Shown: piece after piece, positions 21,620 through 31,899 of the stretch
How positions within the stretch are numbered: the first letter of the stretch is position 1
Layout of the letters: each line of letters begins with the position of its first letter
NCBI GenBank assembly: GCA_015501595.1
Contig: JADNRX010000054.1
Location: 140,878 to 204,877 of the forward strand
DNA: 64,000 nt
Origin: Hymenopellis radicata
Taxonomy: Eukaryota > Basidiomycota > Agaricomycetes > Agaricales > Physalacriaceae
Direction: 5' to 3'
Translations under genes and position numbers: made by a program
Notes under the pieces: generated by a model
Told to the model about the DNA's origin: nothing
Seen by the model: only the letters and a program-made list of their open reading frames with translations
Database searches by the model: none

Positions 21620-23500
21620 CATCAGCAAAACAGCAAAAGCATCTTTTCGGTCTTGGTCTTGCGCGGCCCGTCTTTCCGAGTCTTAGTCTTGCGGCGCGAA
21701 TCTTTTCGGTCTTGCTCTTGCGGGCCGACATCTTTTCAGTCTTTCTCTTGCCATCTTATAGCTTCCCGACTATTCTTATTCTTTCTGTCTTAATTTGTTC
21801 TTGCCAGAGGTTCACAAATTTGAGAAAAAACATAAGTTATATTCGAGTCAAATAAGCACATTAAGCCAAAGACTCCGAAAGAGCACGTCTCGCGCCAGTC
21901 AATGGCGAATGTGGGTTGCTGGGGAGGCCCGATAGCGATGGGAGAGTATTGTGGAGGCGTGCATGCGCGAAGTGGCTGGTCATCTGGCGGCGTCACTAAC
22001 GAGAGTCAGTCGACCAGTGTTGCTTAAAAGAAACTGAGCGTACGCGGACTGGACTGTGGACATGTGCCGGACCGATATCGTGTAGTCAAACTGCGTTATT
22101 GAAGGCAGCGTTGGACGCGGAGGGTGGTTTTGTTGTGGGTAGTACACGTACTGGGGTAGAGCCCGACGAAAACGATCTGAAGTTGTGAGCACGTCGAGAG
22201 CGCTCGCACGGAGGGATACAAACGTACCCGCAGATAGCGCAACACCAAATCCTATGCTAAATTTTGCGGGTACTGCGATGGGGGTACTACCGGGTAGGCT
22301 TACGCGTCGCCATAAGCCGTCTTGCGATTTTGCAATGCAGAAAGGAAGAAACAATGGAAGCAAGGGAAGGGAGATGGCCGGGGTTGGGCCCGGGAATTCC
22401 AAACAGTCGGAGTCTTTCTTTGTCGTAGTGGGCAGTACCAAGTCGCAGGACTTGAACAAAATTGAAAGCGATCGCGTGGTCCGTGCGCGAAAGCACGCCA
22501 TCAGCTGTTGGATTCTTTTTTTGGAAGTCCGACCTTCCATTCTCTTGTCTCCTCCCACTGCCAAAACGTTCCTCAAGCTGGCGATGGACGCCGTACTCAG
22601 CACGACCTTCTCCCATTAATGACATGTGCACCCCCGTACCGGATCAGGACTGGCACCGACATCGCGACCATATGCATCAAATCCGAGCGCGTACGAGCGT
22701 CGAGGATACCAGCAATCCTGACACCGGATGCGGAAATGAAGGCGGCGACTATGGCGCGAACAGAGGATGCGTGTGCTTTTGTCCTTCTCGTGGTGTGTGT
22801 CCATTTCAATCTTCTCTGTATGGTGCACTGACTTGCCGTCATGCAGTACTGCCTGTACCCCGCAGGCTATATTTGAGCTGTGTGTTTCCTTTCTTCCACT
22901 GACTGCCCTCTGTTCTAACTGCCTCTTAGTCTGGCATTCTTGGAGGTATGCGCCGTCTCTGATTGGTTCCGGACCACCGCCAATGTACGTCCACTTTCAT
23001 TATCCCCACCTCATGTCCTGATGCCTTGGTTGCAGCAATGGAGGCGCGCGCCCTACGATGGCAATGACTATAGGAGGAGCAGTGGTCAATGATATTCCGG
23101 CGGCTGAGGGGGTGCGTGGACGCAGGACTAGTGAGGGGAGGTGCTTGAATGTAGTGGTATGCCTTCGTGCCACATTCCATCGAGTATTGTGTAGTAGTAC
23201 GTAGTACGTAGTACAGTACATGGTTGTTTGTCGTGTACCTGCATAATAAATGCTGATTTCCATCTATTCATCGTGTAATAACCTGAGAATTGATCCTGCT
23301 AGAAGACGGCAAGACGGAAAAGACGTGGTGAAACCCGTCTTGTCAAAGACTGAGTTCGTCTTGCATAAGATTTCAGAAATCCCAACAAGAATCGTAACCT
23401 GGCTTCTGCAAGACTTTTGGTCTTTCTGGTCTTTTTGGTCTTTTTGAGCTTGCGGCAAGACCAAAAAGACCGGAAAGACGCGTTAGCTGTTTTGCTGATG
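21620..23500. mobile_element. Possible element with inverted ends and GGTCTTG subterminal repeats
   Basis: CATCAGCAAAACAGC at 21620-21634 recurs inverted at 23486-23500. Inside each end lie clusters of TCTTTTCGGTCTTG-like words (left 21640-21760, right inverted 23300-23480). At the right a hairpin is formed by GGTCTTTTTG and CAAAAAGACC. The roughly 1.5 kb between has only unrecognised frames (longest minus 21980-22603). I find no target duplication, so the two ends may belong to separate elements. Superfamily undetermined. Confidence 0.4.
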
Positions 23501-23631
23501 TGAAGATGGACGCACCAGCCTGAGATTGCGGCTATTCTGGCAGCCGTCCCAGTAGTATTCTAATCGTGCTTCACGACAAGGTCAGCTAGACGTCGCATTG
23601 CACCTGTTTAAATTTTAATTATGAGCAAGTG

Positions 23632-23770
23632 CCGCCGGTCAACGACAAACAAAGACGCGCACCTTTCAGCTGGGCCATGAACGAGTCGTTATGTTACCGC
23701 CTACGGAGAGCAGCTACAGGCTCTCGAGCGTCCAGCGTCGCCATCCGGATTGGCATCATGACGGTCAGGA
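23632..23770 (-). repeat. SINE-like repeat, left half, split by the LINE
   Basis: CGACAAACAAAGACGCGCAC, CAGCTGGGCCATGAACGAGT and GGCATCATGACGGTCAGG match 18189-18312 of the reference copy. At the point where that copy continues with AGAAAAGCGCAACTGCC, this one runs into the GGAA tail of the LINE. The continuation is found at 28178. Confidence 0.75.
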
Positions 23771-23995
23771 GAGGAAGGAAGGAAGGAAGGATTACACGGC
23801 TCGGTCCCTTCAGGAACGCCGGCAGACACATTACATGAAGTAGTACGTAGGTCCCAATCTACGATCCACCTCACTCCTGCATCTCTCCCCACGAGCAATC
23901 CTTAGCCGAGCTCTCGGCGCCAGCCGGGTAGAACTAAGGTGCCCTAGGAAGCTAAACAACGATAAGCAAAAACTACGGGAAGTGGTAATTATGTT

Positions 23996-26900
23996 TTAAG
24001 GCCTGGATCGATCCAAGGGCGTTGCGTAGAAGATCTCGAGCACATCATAAGCAAACTTAGCAGTCAGCGACACCGTCGACTTATCGTATATGATGCTCTG
24101 CAGGAACCCTGGCTGTGTGAGACGGTACGCGTCTGCCAGTAAGTGCGGAGCCTCTCCGTACAACTTTGACAGAAACTGATTGCGCACATCGACCAGTTCT
24201 CGCGTTGCACAACACGTCAACAGCGCATGTTCTGGCGTCTCCACATCCAACCGGCAGAGTCTGCACAGTCGTTGATGCCTCGGCAGACTTGGAAACGCGT
24301 GGTCACTCCACCTTAATCGCTCCACTGCTAGTAGATGCTCTGACAGCAGGATCCTCGTCAATGCATCTCTGTGTGGAGCTATATCCACCCTCAGATAATG
24401 CCTCAGACACGACACCACAGGCTTCGCAGATCCTGTCTTGCCCTTGGGGGGCTCCTTTCGCCCTTGAATCAAATACAGCTTGTCTGTGCTGTCCGTTGAC
24501 TGCTGGAGGTCGGTTTCCATTGCTGTAACCACTGCAGAACAATGATCCTCCACAGACTGTTCAGACGCGTTGAGCACATCAAGCACCGGGATCACAAAGC
24601 CAAGGTTTGCCCCGGCCTCTCGTAACTCTTTGATCCATGACCGGTAATTTCCCGCGTCCAGCACCATCATCGCGTTCAGCGCTCTACGAGCCAGATGACT
24701 TTGCGGCAACGAGAGCAGGTAAGCTAGATACCGGACACAAAGCAGGTATCTCCGGGTGAGCAATGGCATCACCCCCGTCTCAGTATATAGTACAGATACA
24801 ATCGAACGGGACCCCACACGAAGCATCCGGCGCAGGAAGGCCTTCTGTACGTCCAACAGCTTGGCCGCATGACTCTTCTGGTAGTCTGGCAACACATCAC
24901 ACCCGTACGTTAGGTGACAATCTACTCTCGCCATGTATAACTGACGCAGCTCCTTAGGGGGCAGCCGTCCGGTTTTATCTTCCACTGACCAGATATTATG
25001 CCCGGACCACCACGCGGCACGCTCCTTTGCGCTGTAGTGATCGCGGAACGTGTTGGCGCGCGCCTCCGTGGTGAAGGAAATGCCCACATACTTCTCGTTC
25101 TTCGAGATCTCCAATACGCGGTTACCAATTGTAAACTCTGGCGCTGGCGACGGCGCCGTTCCGAAGATCATAACTTTTGTTTTAACTTGATTGATGAGCA
25201 GAAAGTTTCGCGATGCCCATAGCTCGAGCTCGCGTAGCTTCATCTGTAAGCCTTCGGGAGTTGTACTGAACAGCAGTATGTCATCAGCCTGAGCCAGTAT
25301 TGAGATGTGAGCCCCATCCATTATCACATCATCAGCCCGCTCTGACACTGCCAGATCCGACATGTATAGGTTCCATAAGATTGGTGAGGCAGAATCTCCA
25401 GTGAGCAAACCAATCCACGCCTCGAACGACGTTGATGTGCTTCCATCATGCCGAACGTAATACGACACCTTCCCGTAAATCATTCTCAGCCAATCAAAAA
25501 GCGGTCCCCCCATGCCCATAGACTGAAGCTTAAGCCATAGGGTTTCCCGATTAGTCCAAGGGAACGCATTCGACGCGTCAACCACAGCTGTGTATAATGG
25601 CCGACGATGTGCTTTTGCCCAATCCTTTGCACACCGCAGAATGAACGGGTTGTTGTTAGTCCGATACCCGGGACGGAAGCCATTTTGATAATCAGGAATC
25701 AGGTTGTTCTGGCTGGACCAGTCTGCAATCCGCTTATGAATGAGCAGAGTTAGACATCGAAATAAGCAACTCTCAAGCCCGATCAGCCTATAGCTGTCGG
25801 GCTCGTCAGCGGGCTTTCCTCGCTTCAGGATCCCAATCAAGACAATTCGCAGCCACTCCGATGGTGCATCACGCCGTGCTATACACTCGTTGAATAGATT
25901 CGCGAGATCCTGGTTGTCAAACAGTCTGATCTCATCATATGCGATGTGATCGTCACCCGTTGCACTGCCACCCGACTTCTTCTCATAGAGCTCCGTCTTC
26001 AACCATTCAATGTCTTCATCAGGCGAGAACGGCCGTTCGAAGAACTTCTGCGGTGTCGTGTCCTCAGTTTCCTCCGGCATACAGGCACCACGTGCGGTAT
26101 TGAACGCATGCTGTCCTGAGTCAAAGCTTTCCGGCATCTGTGGTGGAGGATTTAAGCGCGCCTCAAATGTGTTCTTCAAGTCGTTTTCATTGACTGCCGA
26201 CGGTTCCGGTTTTGGGTCTGCCAGCCTCCGAACCTCCTTCCAGAACTTCCCCGGAGTGGCTGCATTTAGTAACCTCTCCCGATTTCGTCGCCGCAGTGCT
26301 CTTAACTTGTCGCGACCCCGATGTGGCAATGGATAAGCCTCGCGGTTTGGCAGGCTCTGTTTTATCTCTGCACCACGGACACCCAAGACTGACACCTTCG
26401 TGTCATTCTCATCAACTACTGTCCCAGCCAGTCCTTCTGACGCTTGTAGGAGCTCCGCAATGCGTGCTTCAACACCTTCAACATTGAGAAGTTTTAGATG
26501 CTCGGGGATAACAGCATGCGCCTGCTGCACCCATGAGGAGACTACATTCATATGACCGTTCTGACTTGCTCCGCCTTTATCCAGGTACTCAAAGATCACT
26601 CGCCCTGCTCGGGCGTTGATGATCTGATTGATTAGCTGCAGTAAGTCGCCGTCTGGCACATTCCATGAACGGTCTCGAAACTCGCGCGCCTTATCAACCA
26701 CAAGTTTCACTGTGTTTTTGTCATTGACGAGAATGTGGACATGACGAGATTCTGGAGCGCGGTAAAGCGCTGTAAGTACTGCTGCTAGCAAGGCTCGTTT
26801 TCTACTCTGATCACCGTCTACCCTTGCCACCACATTATAGGCAGACGTAGCCCCAAAGAAGCAACCAAACAGAGCGACCGGTTGATTGACAAACGTTGAC

Positions 26901-27892
26901 ATGCTTCCATGGATCGCAATCTTAAGAGGCCCCGCTCTTGACGGCGATCTCACAGTCCCGAACACACTCGCAGCTACAATGTCCTCGTCGGCCGCTGACT
27001 GTTTCATATCCTCCACCATCTCATCCAGATGATTCCGTGGCAATGGTTCCAGCGGAACACTGGGCTCTTTCAACCTTATGTGCGCTGCAGGCTGCCACAC
27101 TGAGGCCATATTTGCTATTGTCAGAGACATGGCGGCATGGTCAGACTCATCTGGGTCGAAAGGCAGTATCTGAAATGCTTTAACGTTGTCCAGTACTGCA
27201 GCTGAAGCGATTGTATAGTCAATAACCGTCCGTCTCGAACCCTGATACGATGTGTAAGCGGCTCCCCGATTTCTAAACCGTTCCAAACCATTTAGAATTG
27301 TCAGACCGAGCTTGCGACATACATCCACCAACCAGCGCCCTCGCGTAGTCACTTTTGAGTCATCGTGATCTGCCGATATCCTGTCCGACGTGTCACAGTG
27401 CATCGGGAAAGCAGGGCTACGACACGCGGTGCGTGCATTGAGATCCCCCATAGACAACACCTTCTTGCCTAGCAGATCCGCACGTGCTAGGGAGATAGCT
27501 AGTGCAGCTTGCGGATCATCCGACAAGGTTGTTGTATGCCAGCTAGTAGATTCTGGCAGAAGATAAACATTGTACAACAGGATATTAGGCCCGAGCTCAA
27601 GCACCATGAAATCCGGCCCAGAGAACTCTTTCGAGTACTTTACAAGTAAGCCATCTCGGATGATCGCAGCCACTCCCCCCCAAGCATCTCCAAAGTCCTC
27701 AGCTGGTGGCCGTGGGCAGGAAATGATATGATATCCTGGAGGAACCGACAAAGTCTGTTCCGGTCGCAAGTGTGTTTCTTGAAGCAAGTTTATATCATGG
27801 CCTATCATTTTGTTAATGAAAGACGGGCAGTCCATCTTCAAAGGGAGACCACCATTCACATTCCAGCTCAGAATCGACACCGTATCACGCAA
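23996..27892 (-). CDS. LINE polyprotein: endonuclease, reverse transcriptase, zinc knuckle
   Basis: 1298 residues. Residues 1-255 form an AP-type endonuclease: N11 in SWNVNGG, E39 in LQETH, D150/N152 in GDLNAR, D225 in IDYTIAS, and S-D-H at 250-252. Residues 322-460 look like an RNase H fold (AIHGS, RALLAAVLTAL, ILVNDKN) with most acidic catalytic residues replaced (inference). The reverse transcriptase spans about 630-915, with motif A VVDASNAF (D772), LTGDSASPILWNLYM, and AQADDILLF (D870, D871) in place of YADD. A C-terminal knuckle C-x2-C-x8-H-x4-C lies at C1210, C1213, H1222 and C1227. It makes the cDNA by target-primed reverse transcription (family knowledge). No frameshift or stop. Confidence 0.92.
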   Translation of the reverse strand: MRDTVSILSWNVNGGLPLKMDCPSFINKMIGHDINLLQETHLRPEQTLSVPPGYHIISCPRPPAEDFGDAWGGVAAIIRDGLLVKYSKEFSGPDFMVLELGPNILLYNVYLLPESTSWHTTTLSDDPQAALAISLARADLLGKKVLSMGDLNARTACRSPAFPMHCDTSDRISADHDDSKVTTRGRWLVDVCRKLGLTILNGLERFRNRGAAYTSYQGSRRTVIDYTIASAAVLDNVKAFQILPFDPDESDHAAMSLTIANMASVWQPAAHIRLKEPSVPLEPLPRNHLDEMVEDMKQSAADEDIVAASVFGTVRSPSRAGPLKIAIHGSMSTFVNQPVALFGCFFGATSAYNVVARVDGDQSRKRALLAAVLTALYRAPESRHVHILVNDKNTVKLVVDKAREFRDRSWNVPDGDLLQLINQIINARAGRVIFEYLDKGGASQNGHMNVVSSWVQQAHAVIPEHLKLLNVEGVEARIAELLQASEGLAGTVVDENDTKVSVLGVRGAEIKQSLPNREAYPLPHRGRDKLRALRRRNRERLLNAATPGKFWKEVRRLADPKPEPSAVNENDLKNTFEARLNPPPQMPESFDSGQHAFNTARGACMPEETEDTTPQKFFERPFSPDEDIEWLKTELYEKKSGGSATGDDHIAYDEIRLFDNQDLANLFNECIARRDAPSEWLRIVLIGILKRGKPADEPDSYRLIGLESCLFRCLTLLIHKRIADWSSQNNLIPDYQNGFRPGYRTNNNPFILRCAKDWAKAHRRPLYTAVVDASNAFPWTNRETLWLKLQSMGMGGPLFDWLRMIYGKVSYYVRHDGSTSTSFEAWIGLLTGDSASPILWNLYMSDLAVSERADDVIMDGAHISILAQADDILLFSTTPEGLQMKLRELELWASRNFLLINQVKTKVMIFGTAPSPAPEFTIGNRVLEISKNEKYVGISFTTEARANTFRDHYSAKERAAWWSGHNIWSVEDKTGRLPPKELRQLYMARVDCHLTYGCDVLPDYQKSHAAKLLDVQKAFLRRMLRVGSRSIVSVLYTETGVMPLLTRRYLLCVRYLAYLLSLPQSHLARRALNAMMVLDAGNYRSWIKELREAGANLGFVIPVLDVLNASEQSVEDHCSAVVTAMETDLQQSTDSTDKLYLIQGRKEPPKGKTGSAKPVVSCLRHYLRVDIAPHRDALTRILLSEHLLAVERLRWSDHAFPSLPRHQRLCRLCRLDVETPEHALLTCCATRELVDVRNQFLSKLYGEAPHLLADAYRLTQPGFLQSIIYDKSTVSLTAKFAYDVLEIFYATPLDRSRP

Positions 27893-27998
27893 AGGTAAGG
27901 TGAGTGATGAAGACAGAGCTGTATTATTTATGGAAGGTACATAATTGAAGGAGGGGACTGCCCTTGCTATTTTAAATGTAGCCAGTTCGAGGGGGGAG

Positions 27999-28177
27999 AC
28001 AGACTTTGTCGGTTCCTCCAGGATATCATATCATTTCCTGCCCACGGCCACCAGCTGAGGACTTTGGAGATGCTTGGGGGGGAGTGGCTGCGATCATCCG
28101 AGATGGCTTACTTGTAAAGTACTCGAAAGAGTTCTCTGGGCCGGATTTCATGGTGCTTGAGCTCGGGCCTAATATCC
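27999..28177 (+). repeat. Inverted LINE ORF fragment at the LINE 5 prime end
   Basis: Plus-strand reading gives PPGYHIISCPRPPAEDFGD, VKYSKEFSGPDF and ELGPNI, identical to LINE residues of about 45-104. It is the reverse complement of 27580-27758. It is joined at 28178 to the SINE-like repeat and at 27998 to the LINE leader. Confidence 0.9.
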
Positions 28178-28640
28178 AAAAGCGCAACTGCCTCTTTCGG
28201 ATTCGATCGCGTCAAGCTCTTTCCTTCCCGCCAGCTTCACGCCGATTGGATATGAATTCTTGCACATTCTGCTCCTGGTCCAACTCTCCAACAAATTATC
28301 TAACGAATACTATCTGCGCTCTCTGCATTTCTCCGTTATCTCTGAATCAGAATTCCAACGTAAAACGCGCGCACGATTCTTCCATTCTACGGACATCTGT
28401 ACATTCTACGCCCGTCGGCTATGAAAACACTGTTCCCCGTGATCCTAATAAAAAGCCACAAAACTGGCACCCACTTTAAAACGTCTTTCAAACGGTAAGC
28501 CCTCCCATATGCCTGCCTCATCTCATCCACCCTCTCGACCTTGGGTTCAGGCCGAGAGATACATTCATGGGCGGTGGTGTCGCATGCACTCGTAAGTGCC
28601 CCCTTTCATAGCAGCGCGCTACAGCAAGGACTCATATATG
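28178..28640 (-). repeat. SINE-like repeat, right half, split by the LINE
   Basis: Begins AAAAGCGCAACTGCCTCTTT exactly where the left half (23632-23770) stops. It continues through CATTTCTCCGTTATCTCTGA to the head (CGACCTTGGGTTCAGGCC, about 28538) and the shared flank TTCATGGGCGGTGGTGTCGC. It carries several small indels relative to the 18.2 kb copy. Confidence 0.75.
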
Positions 28641-29208
28641 CACGCAATAGTGACTCACTCCAGCTACAAGTCCGGCACGGCTGTAGTGCGTTAAGAAACG
28701 TCTGTGATTACGCGCTGTCAGTCCGAGACGGGCCTGATGATTCCCTTTAGTGTGTGTTACAGTGTGAAGAAGGGCGTTGGCACCACGTCCAAGACGAAAG
28801 GTAGTCGTTCGTATTATGTTCCGGGTTCACGCGCACTTTTCGTACACCAGCATGGAGGGCGGGGCGTGGAGGTGCTCCAACTTTGCAATATGGCTACCGA
28901 GACTCATGACGGTTGAGTTATTCAGGATTTCGATTGAGGGGCACAAGAAAGACAAGCCCGAACAGAAATAAGGCGCGTCTCCTCTCTTCCTGCTGTCTTC
29001 ATGTCCTTCCACATTAAAGTCCTGCGAGATAAAAGGATGCCCTAGTTTGGTGCGTGAGCTACGCGGGCATTGATGTGGCTCTTTTGTCGACACAGCACCC
29101 ATTGTTCGCCTAATTGAGTCGGACGAGGCTTACGATCAGGTGACCTCTATCTTTTATTGCGCCGAAAACAATGGACTTGCTTTACCGTTGTCTACCACCA
29201 CCATCACA

Positions 29209-31752
29209 ATGTCGCCCGCTCCGTCTCGTCGCTCCAAGCGGATTGCTGAGGCAAAGACAAAAGACGATGCAAAGCACAAGGCGAAGGCGGCTCCGAACTT
29301 GAAGAAGCGTGTTCGACAAGCGTCCCCGGACGCAGATGCCGGGGCTACAAGAGAACCATCGCCTCAGAGGAAAGCCAGGAAACGCACCAAGGCTGGCGCT
29401 GCTGTCGAATCCTCCGACCAAGCTCCTCAGCCTCGGAGAGGACGAGGAAAATTAAGCCAGCTTACCGAGATAAATCTTGATGTTCTCTTCGAGGTTTGTC
29501 CATTCCGTCTTCGCAGTGCTTCATTGTTTCTTACATCGGTCGTACTCTAGATCTTTTCGTACTTGGAGCCCCTCGACCTCCTACGGATGAGTCGCACGAC
29601 GAAAGATCTGCGCGCGCTGCTCATGAAGAAAGAGACGGCATTTGTCTGGGAAAGCGCGCGTCTGGGAATGGACGGTCTTCCGCCTATGATTGAGGGCCTC
29701 AACGAACCGCAGTATGCGAATTTGCTGTTTGACAACCATTGTCATGTACGTGTGTTCAGTTGCGGATAACCGTTCACGTGTGTTTAATTGCCTCTTAGAA
29801 CTGTTTGAAGACGCCGACCAAGTACATCGTATGGGAAATACGAATGAGACTTTGTAAGGAATGTTTAGAGAAGGGAACGATGTACGTACAACCCGTTTCT
29901 TGGAAAGATCCTTACTCATTCCTTGAAGCGTAGCAACTAGCAGGCAACTTCGGGCTCATGGGCTCACAGACTCGTTCAAAGCCCAAGAGCTACTCAAAAA
30001 CATTACTCCGTACCGGTGTTTCAAGCCTTCAAGTATGTAGCTCTAGCTTTGTTCGCTCCGGTTTCCGTGCTAACTAAGCCGCGCGCCCCCAGCTACATAC
30101 TATATCGCATACTATGATGTACGCACATACGAAAGGCTGGTCGAGGAGAGCGCCCCGCTCCAGCATGGATTCCCGCAGTACGCAGCTTGGTTTGCGAAGA
30201 AGCAAGAGGACTACAAGGCTCTTGTCAAGGTGAGTCTTTATTCAGTGCCTACGTCGATATTTGAACATATGCTCAACTGTCGTTGAAGTCCTGCCAACAG
30301 TACGAGGACTGGGCGACGTCGAGGACTGAGACACGAGCGGCAGAGCTGGACTCTCTTCGCCGCCTACGGCTAGAAAGGTAACATTTCTGTTTTTGCTCGT
30401 CCGGCATAAACTGACGCTGCTGCAGTATTATTGCTCGATTGACCGCCGATGGGTGGGACGAAGAGCTGCAGCTTGACTCTACTCTCGAAACGCTGCAACG
30501 ACATCCCCTAGTAAAACAGCCTAGAGAGCTGACAAACCGAAGTGCGTCCCTTCTTATCTCATTCACAAGTTGGCAACGAACTTACCCTATCTTAGTTTGG
30601 AACACGATCAAACCCGCTCTCACAGCACTCATGACCGAGTTCCGCGCCGAGCTATTGGAACGAAAGATACAAACCGCCATCTACGAACGCACTCGTACCC
30701 TGTCGAGACTTGGACAAGCTATCTTCGCGGCATTACCAGAAACTCCACACCATCCACCTGCTTCCGCGCTTTGCACGTATCAACCGTTTTTGGACATCAT
30801 CAAGAACACGCCCCCCGACGAAGACGCGACCACCAAACTGGAAGAAGCGCTCGACTCGGAGACTGTCCTCGCAATATCCGCCGAGTGGAGAGAGGAACAA
30901 GAAAAGCGTCTGACGGCGATGCTCCGAAGCAAAACGGGGTGTAGCGCCGATCTCTCCTTGGACGTGAACGCCTTCGCCTGCGTCGTGTGCGGCCCGTGGG
31001 TCGGGTTCAGTGACGTCTCCAGCGTCCTGCATTACCCGCACTTTGCCTCGCACTCGTGTTTCCACTCTACTGTTCCCATTGGGGAGACGAATGTCAGGGT
31101 ATGGACCGGGGACGGGATGATCAAGACTCTCGAACAGGACGTCTACACTAGATGCCAAGGCTTCGTGAGGATGTGTGGGCTTGATCCGGATACTGCGACG
31201 GCGGAGGATATGGACGGTGCTGAATCAGCTGATGTATTTTTCCGATGCGAGGACGCATGCCATGCTAGGCAGGAACCGATGTATGGAATGAAGGTGTTCC
31301 GTCTGATGCGTTGGCGTACTGCTATGGTGAGTTTACCATCTACATTTCTCTCCCGTATCATTAGCTGATTTTGGGGTAGAACCACAATCACTTCCGAGGA
31401 AAGTTTCTCGTGTTGATGACGCCGAGCTTATCGCCTTGGGGCGTACGAAGGAAAAAGCCTTGTTGGAAAACGACCTAGCAGACCGCTCTCCTCCGGGGAT
31501 AGATGATCGGCAGGCGTTCGTGTGTGTTCATTGCGATGTGGCGGAAACCTCTACTAGGACGGCTTGCGCCGAGCATCTTCGTTCTGTGTGAGTCCATTCT
31601 TTGCTCTTACTAATTTGTGTCCATACTGACTTCTCCGCAGACATGAGATAAGCGGCGAGCCCAAGGCTGTGGACCATTATCGACGTAGTTTGAAGTCAAA
31701 GAAGTTGAACCACTTGTTCGTTGATGTTAGAATGCCAGCGATACGAGAATGA
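29209..31752 (+). CDS. F-box protein copy 3, C-terminus frameshifted
   Basis: ATG at 29209 (MSPAPSRRSKRIAEAK), Lys/Arg-rich N-terminus, F-box split by a 57-bp intron (LDVLFE / IFSYLEPLDLLRMSRTTK), LPPMIEGLNEPQYANLLFD, NCLKTPTKYIVW, CKECLEKG, ERLVEESAPLQHG, LTADGWDEELQLDSTLETLQ and VWNTIKPALTALMTEFRAEL. Then comes a long exon with DIIKNTPPDEDATTKLEEAL and VRMCGLDPDTATAEDMDG. At the next exon (from 31380) copy 3 is 7 bp shorter than copy 1, which shifts the frame to a TAG at 31476-31478. The out-of-frame remainder still encodes FVCVHCDVAETSTR and, after splicing, the last finger residues to the family stop at 31752. As read, the product has the F-box but no zinc finger. Confidence 0.75.
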
Positions 31753-31899
31753 AGATGTCGAGCCTTGAAGGAGAATAGAATTCCGGGGCAGTGCTTTTAA
31801 TGTAACATGTAAATCATCCCCACCTGTATCTAACGTAACACAAGAATGCTTTCGAGCGCGTCAACTCCCTTCCTTTCCGACCATTATGTACCTTTCGTG

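Larger units (their letters stand above)
23771..28177 (-). mobile_element. LINE (non-LTR retrotransposon), full-length ORF, 3 prime tail (TTCC)n
   Basis: Extent in minus sense: 5 prime leader 27998-27893, one ORF 27892-23996, a 3 prime UTR of about 205 bp and a tail of TTCC repeats (plus-strand GGAA repeats at 23773-23790). No LTRs. No separate ORF1 was found. The outermost piece, 27999-28177, is an inverted duplicate of part of the ORF. The element interrupts a SINE-like repeat whose halves lie on both sides. A second copy of its 3 prime UTR with the same tail occurs at 42866-43083. An intact 1298-codon frame in a region with many decayed genes suggests recent insertion. Confidence 0.85.

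Noticed and set aside
22000..22640. 207-codon minus frame as a gene
   Set aside because: No motif, strong shadow frames on both strands, and it lies inside a candidate mobile element.
28006..28479. 157-codon plus frame as a gene
   Set aside because: It is the inverted LINE fragment fused by chance to the SINE-like repeat.
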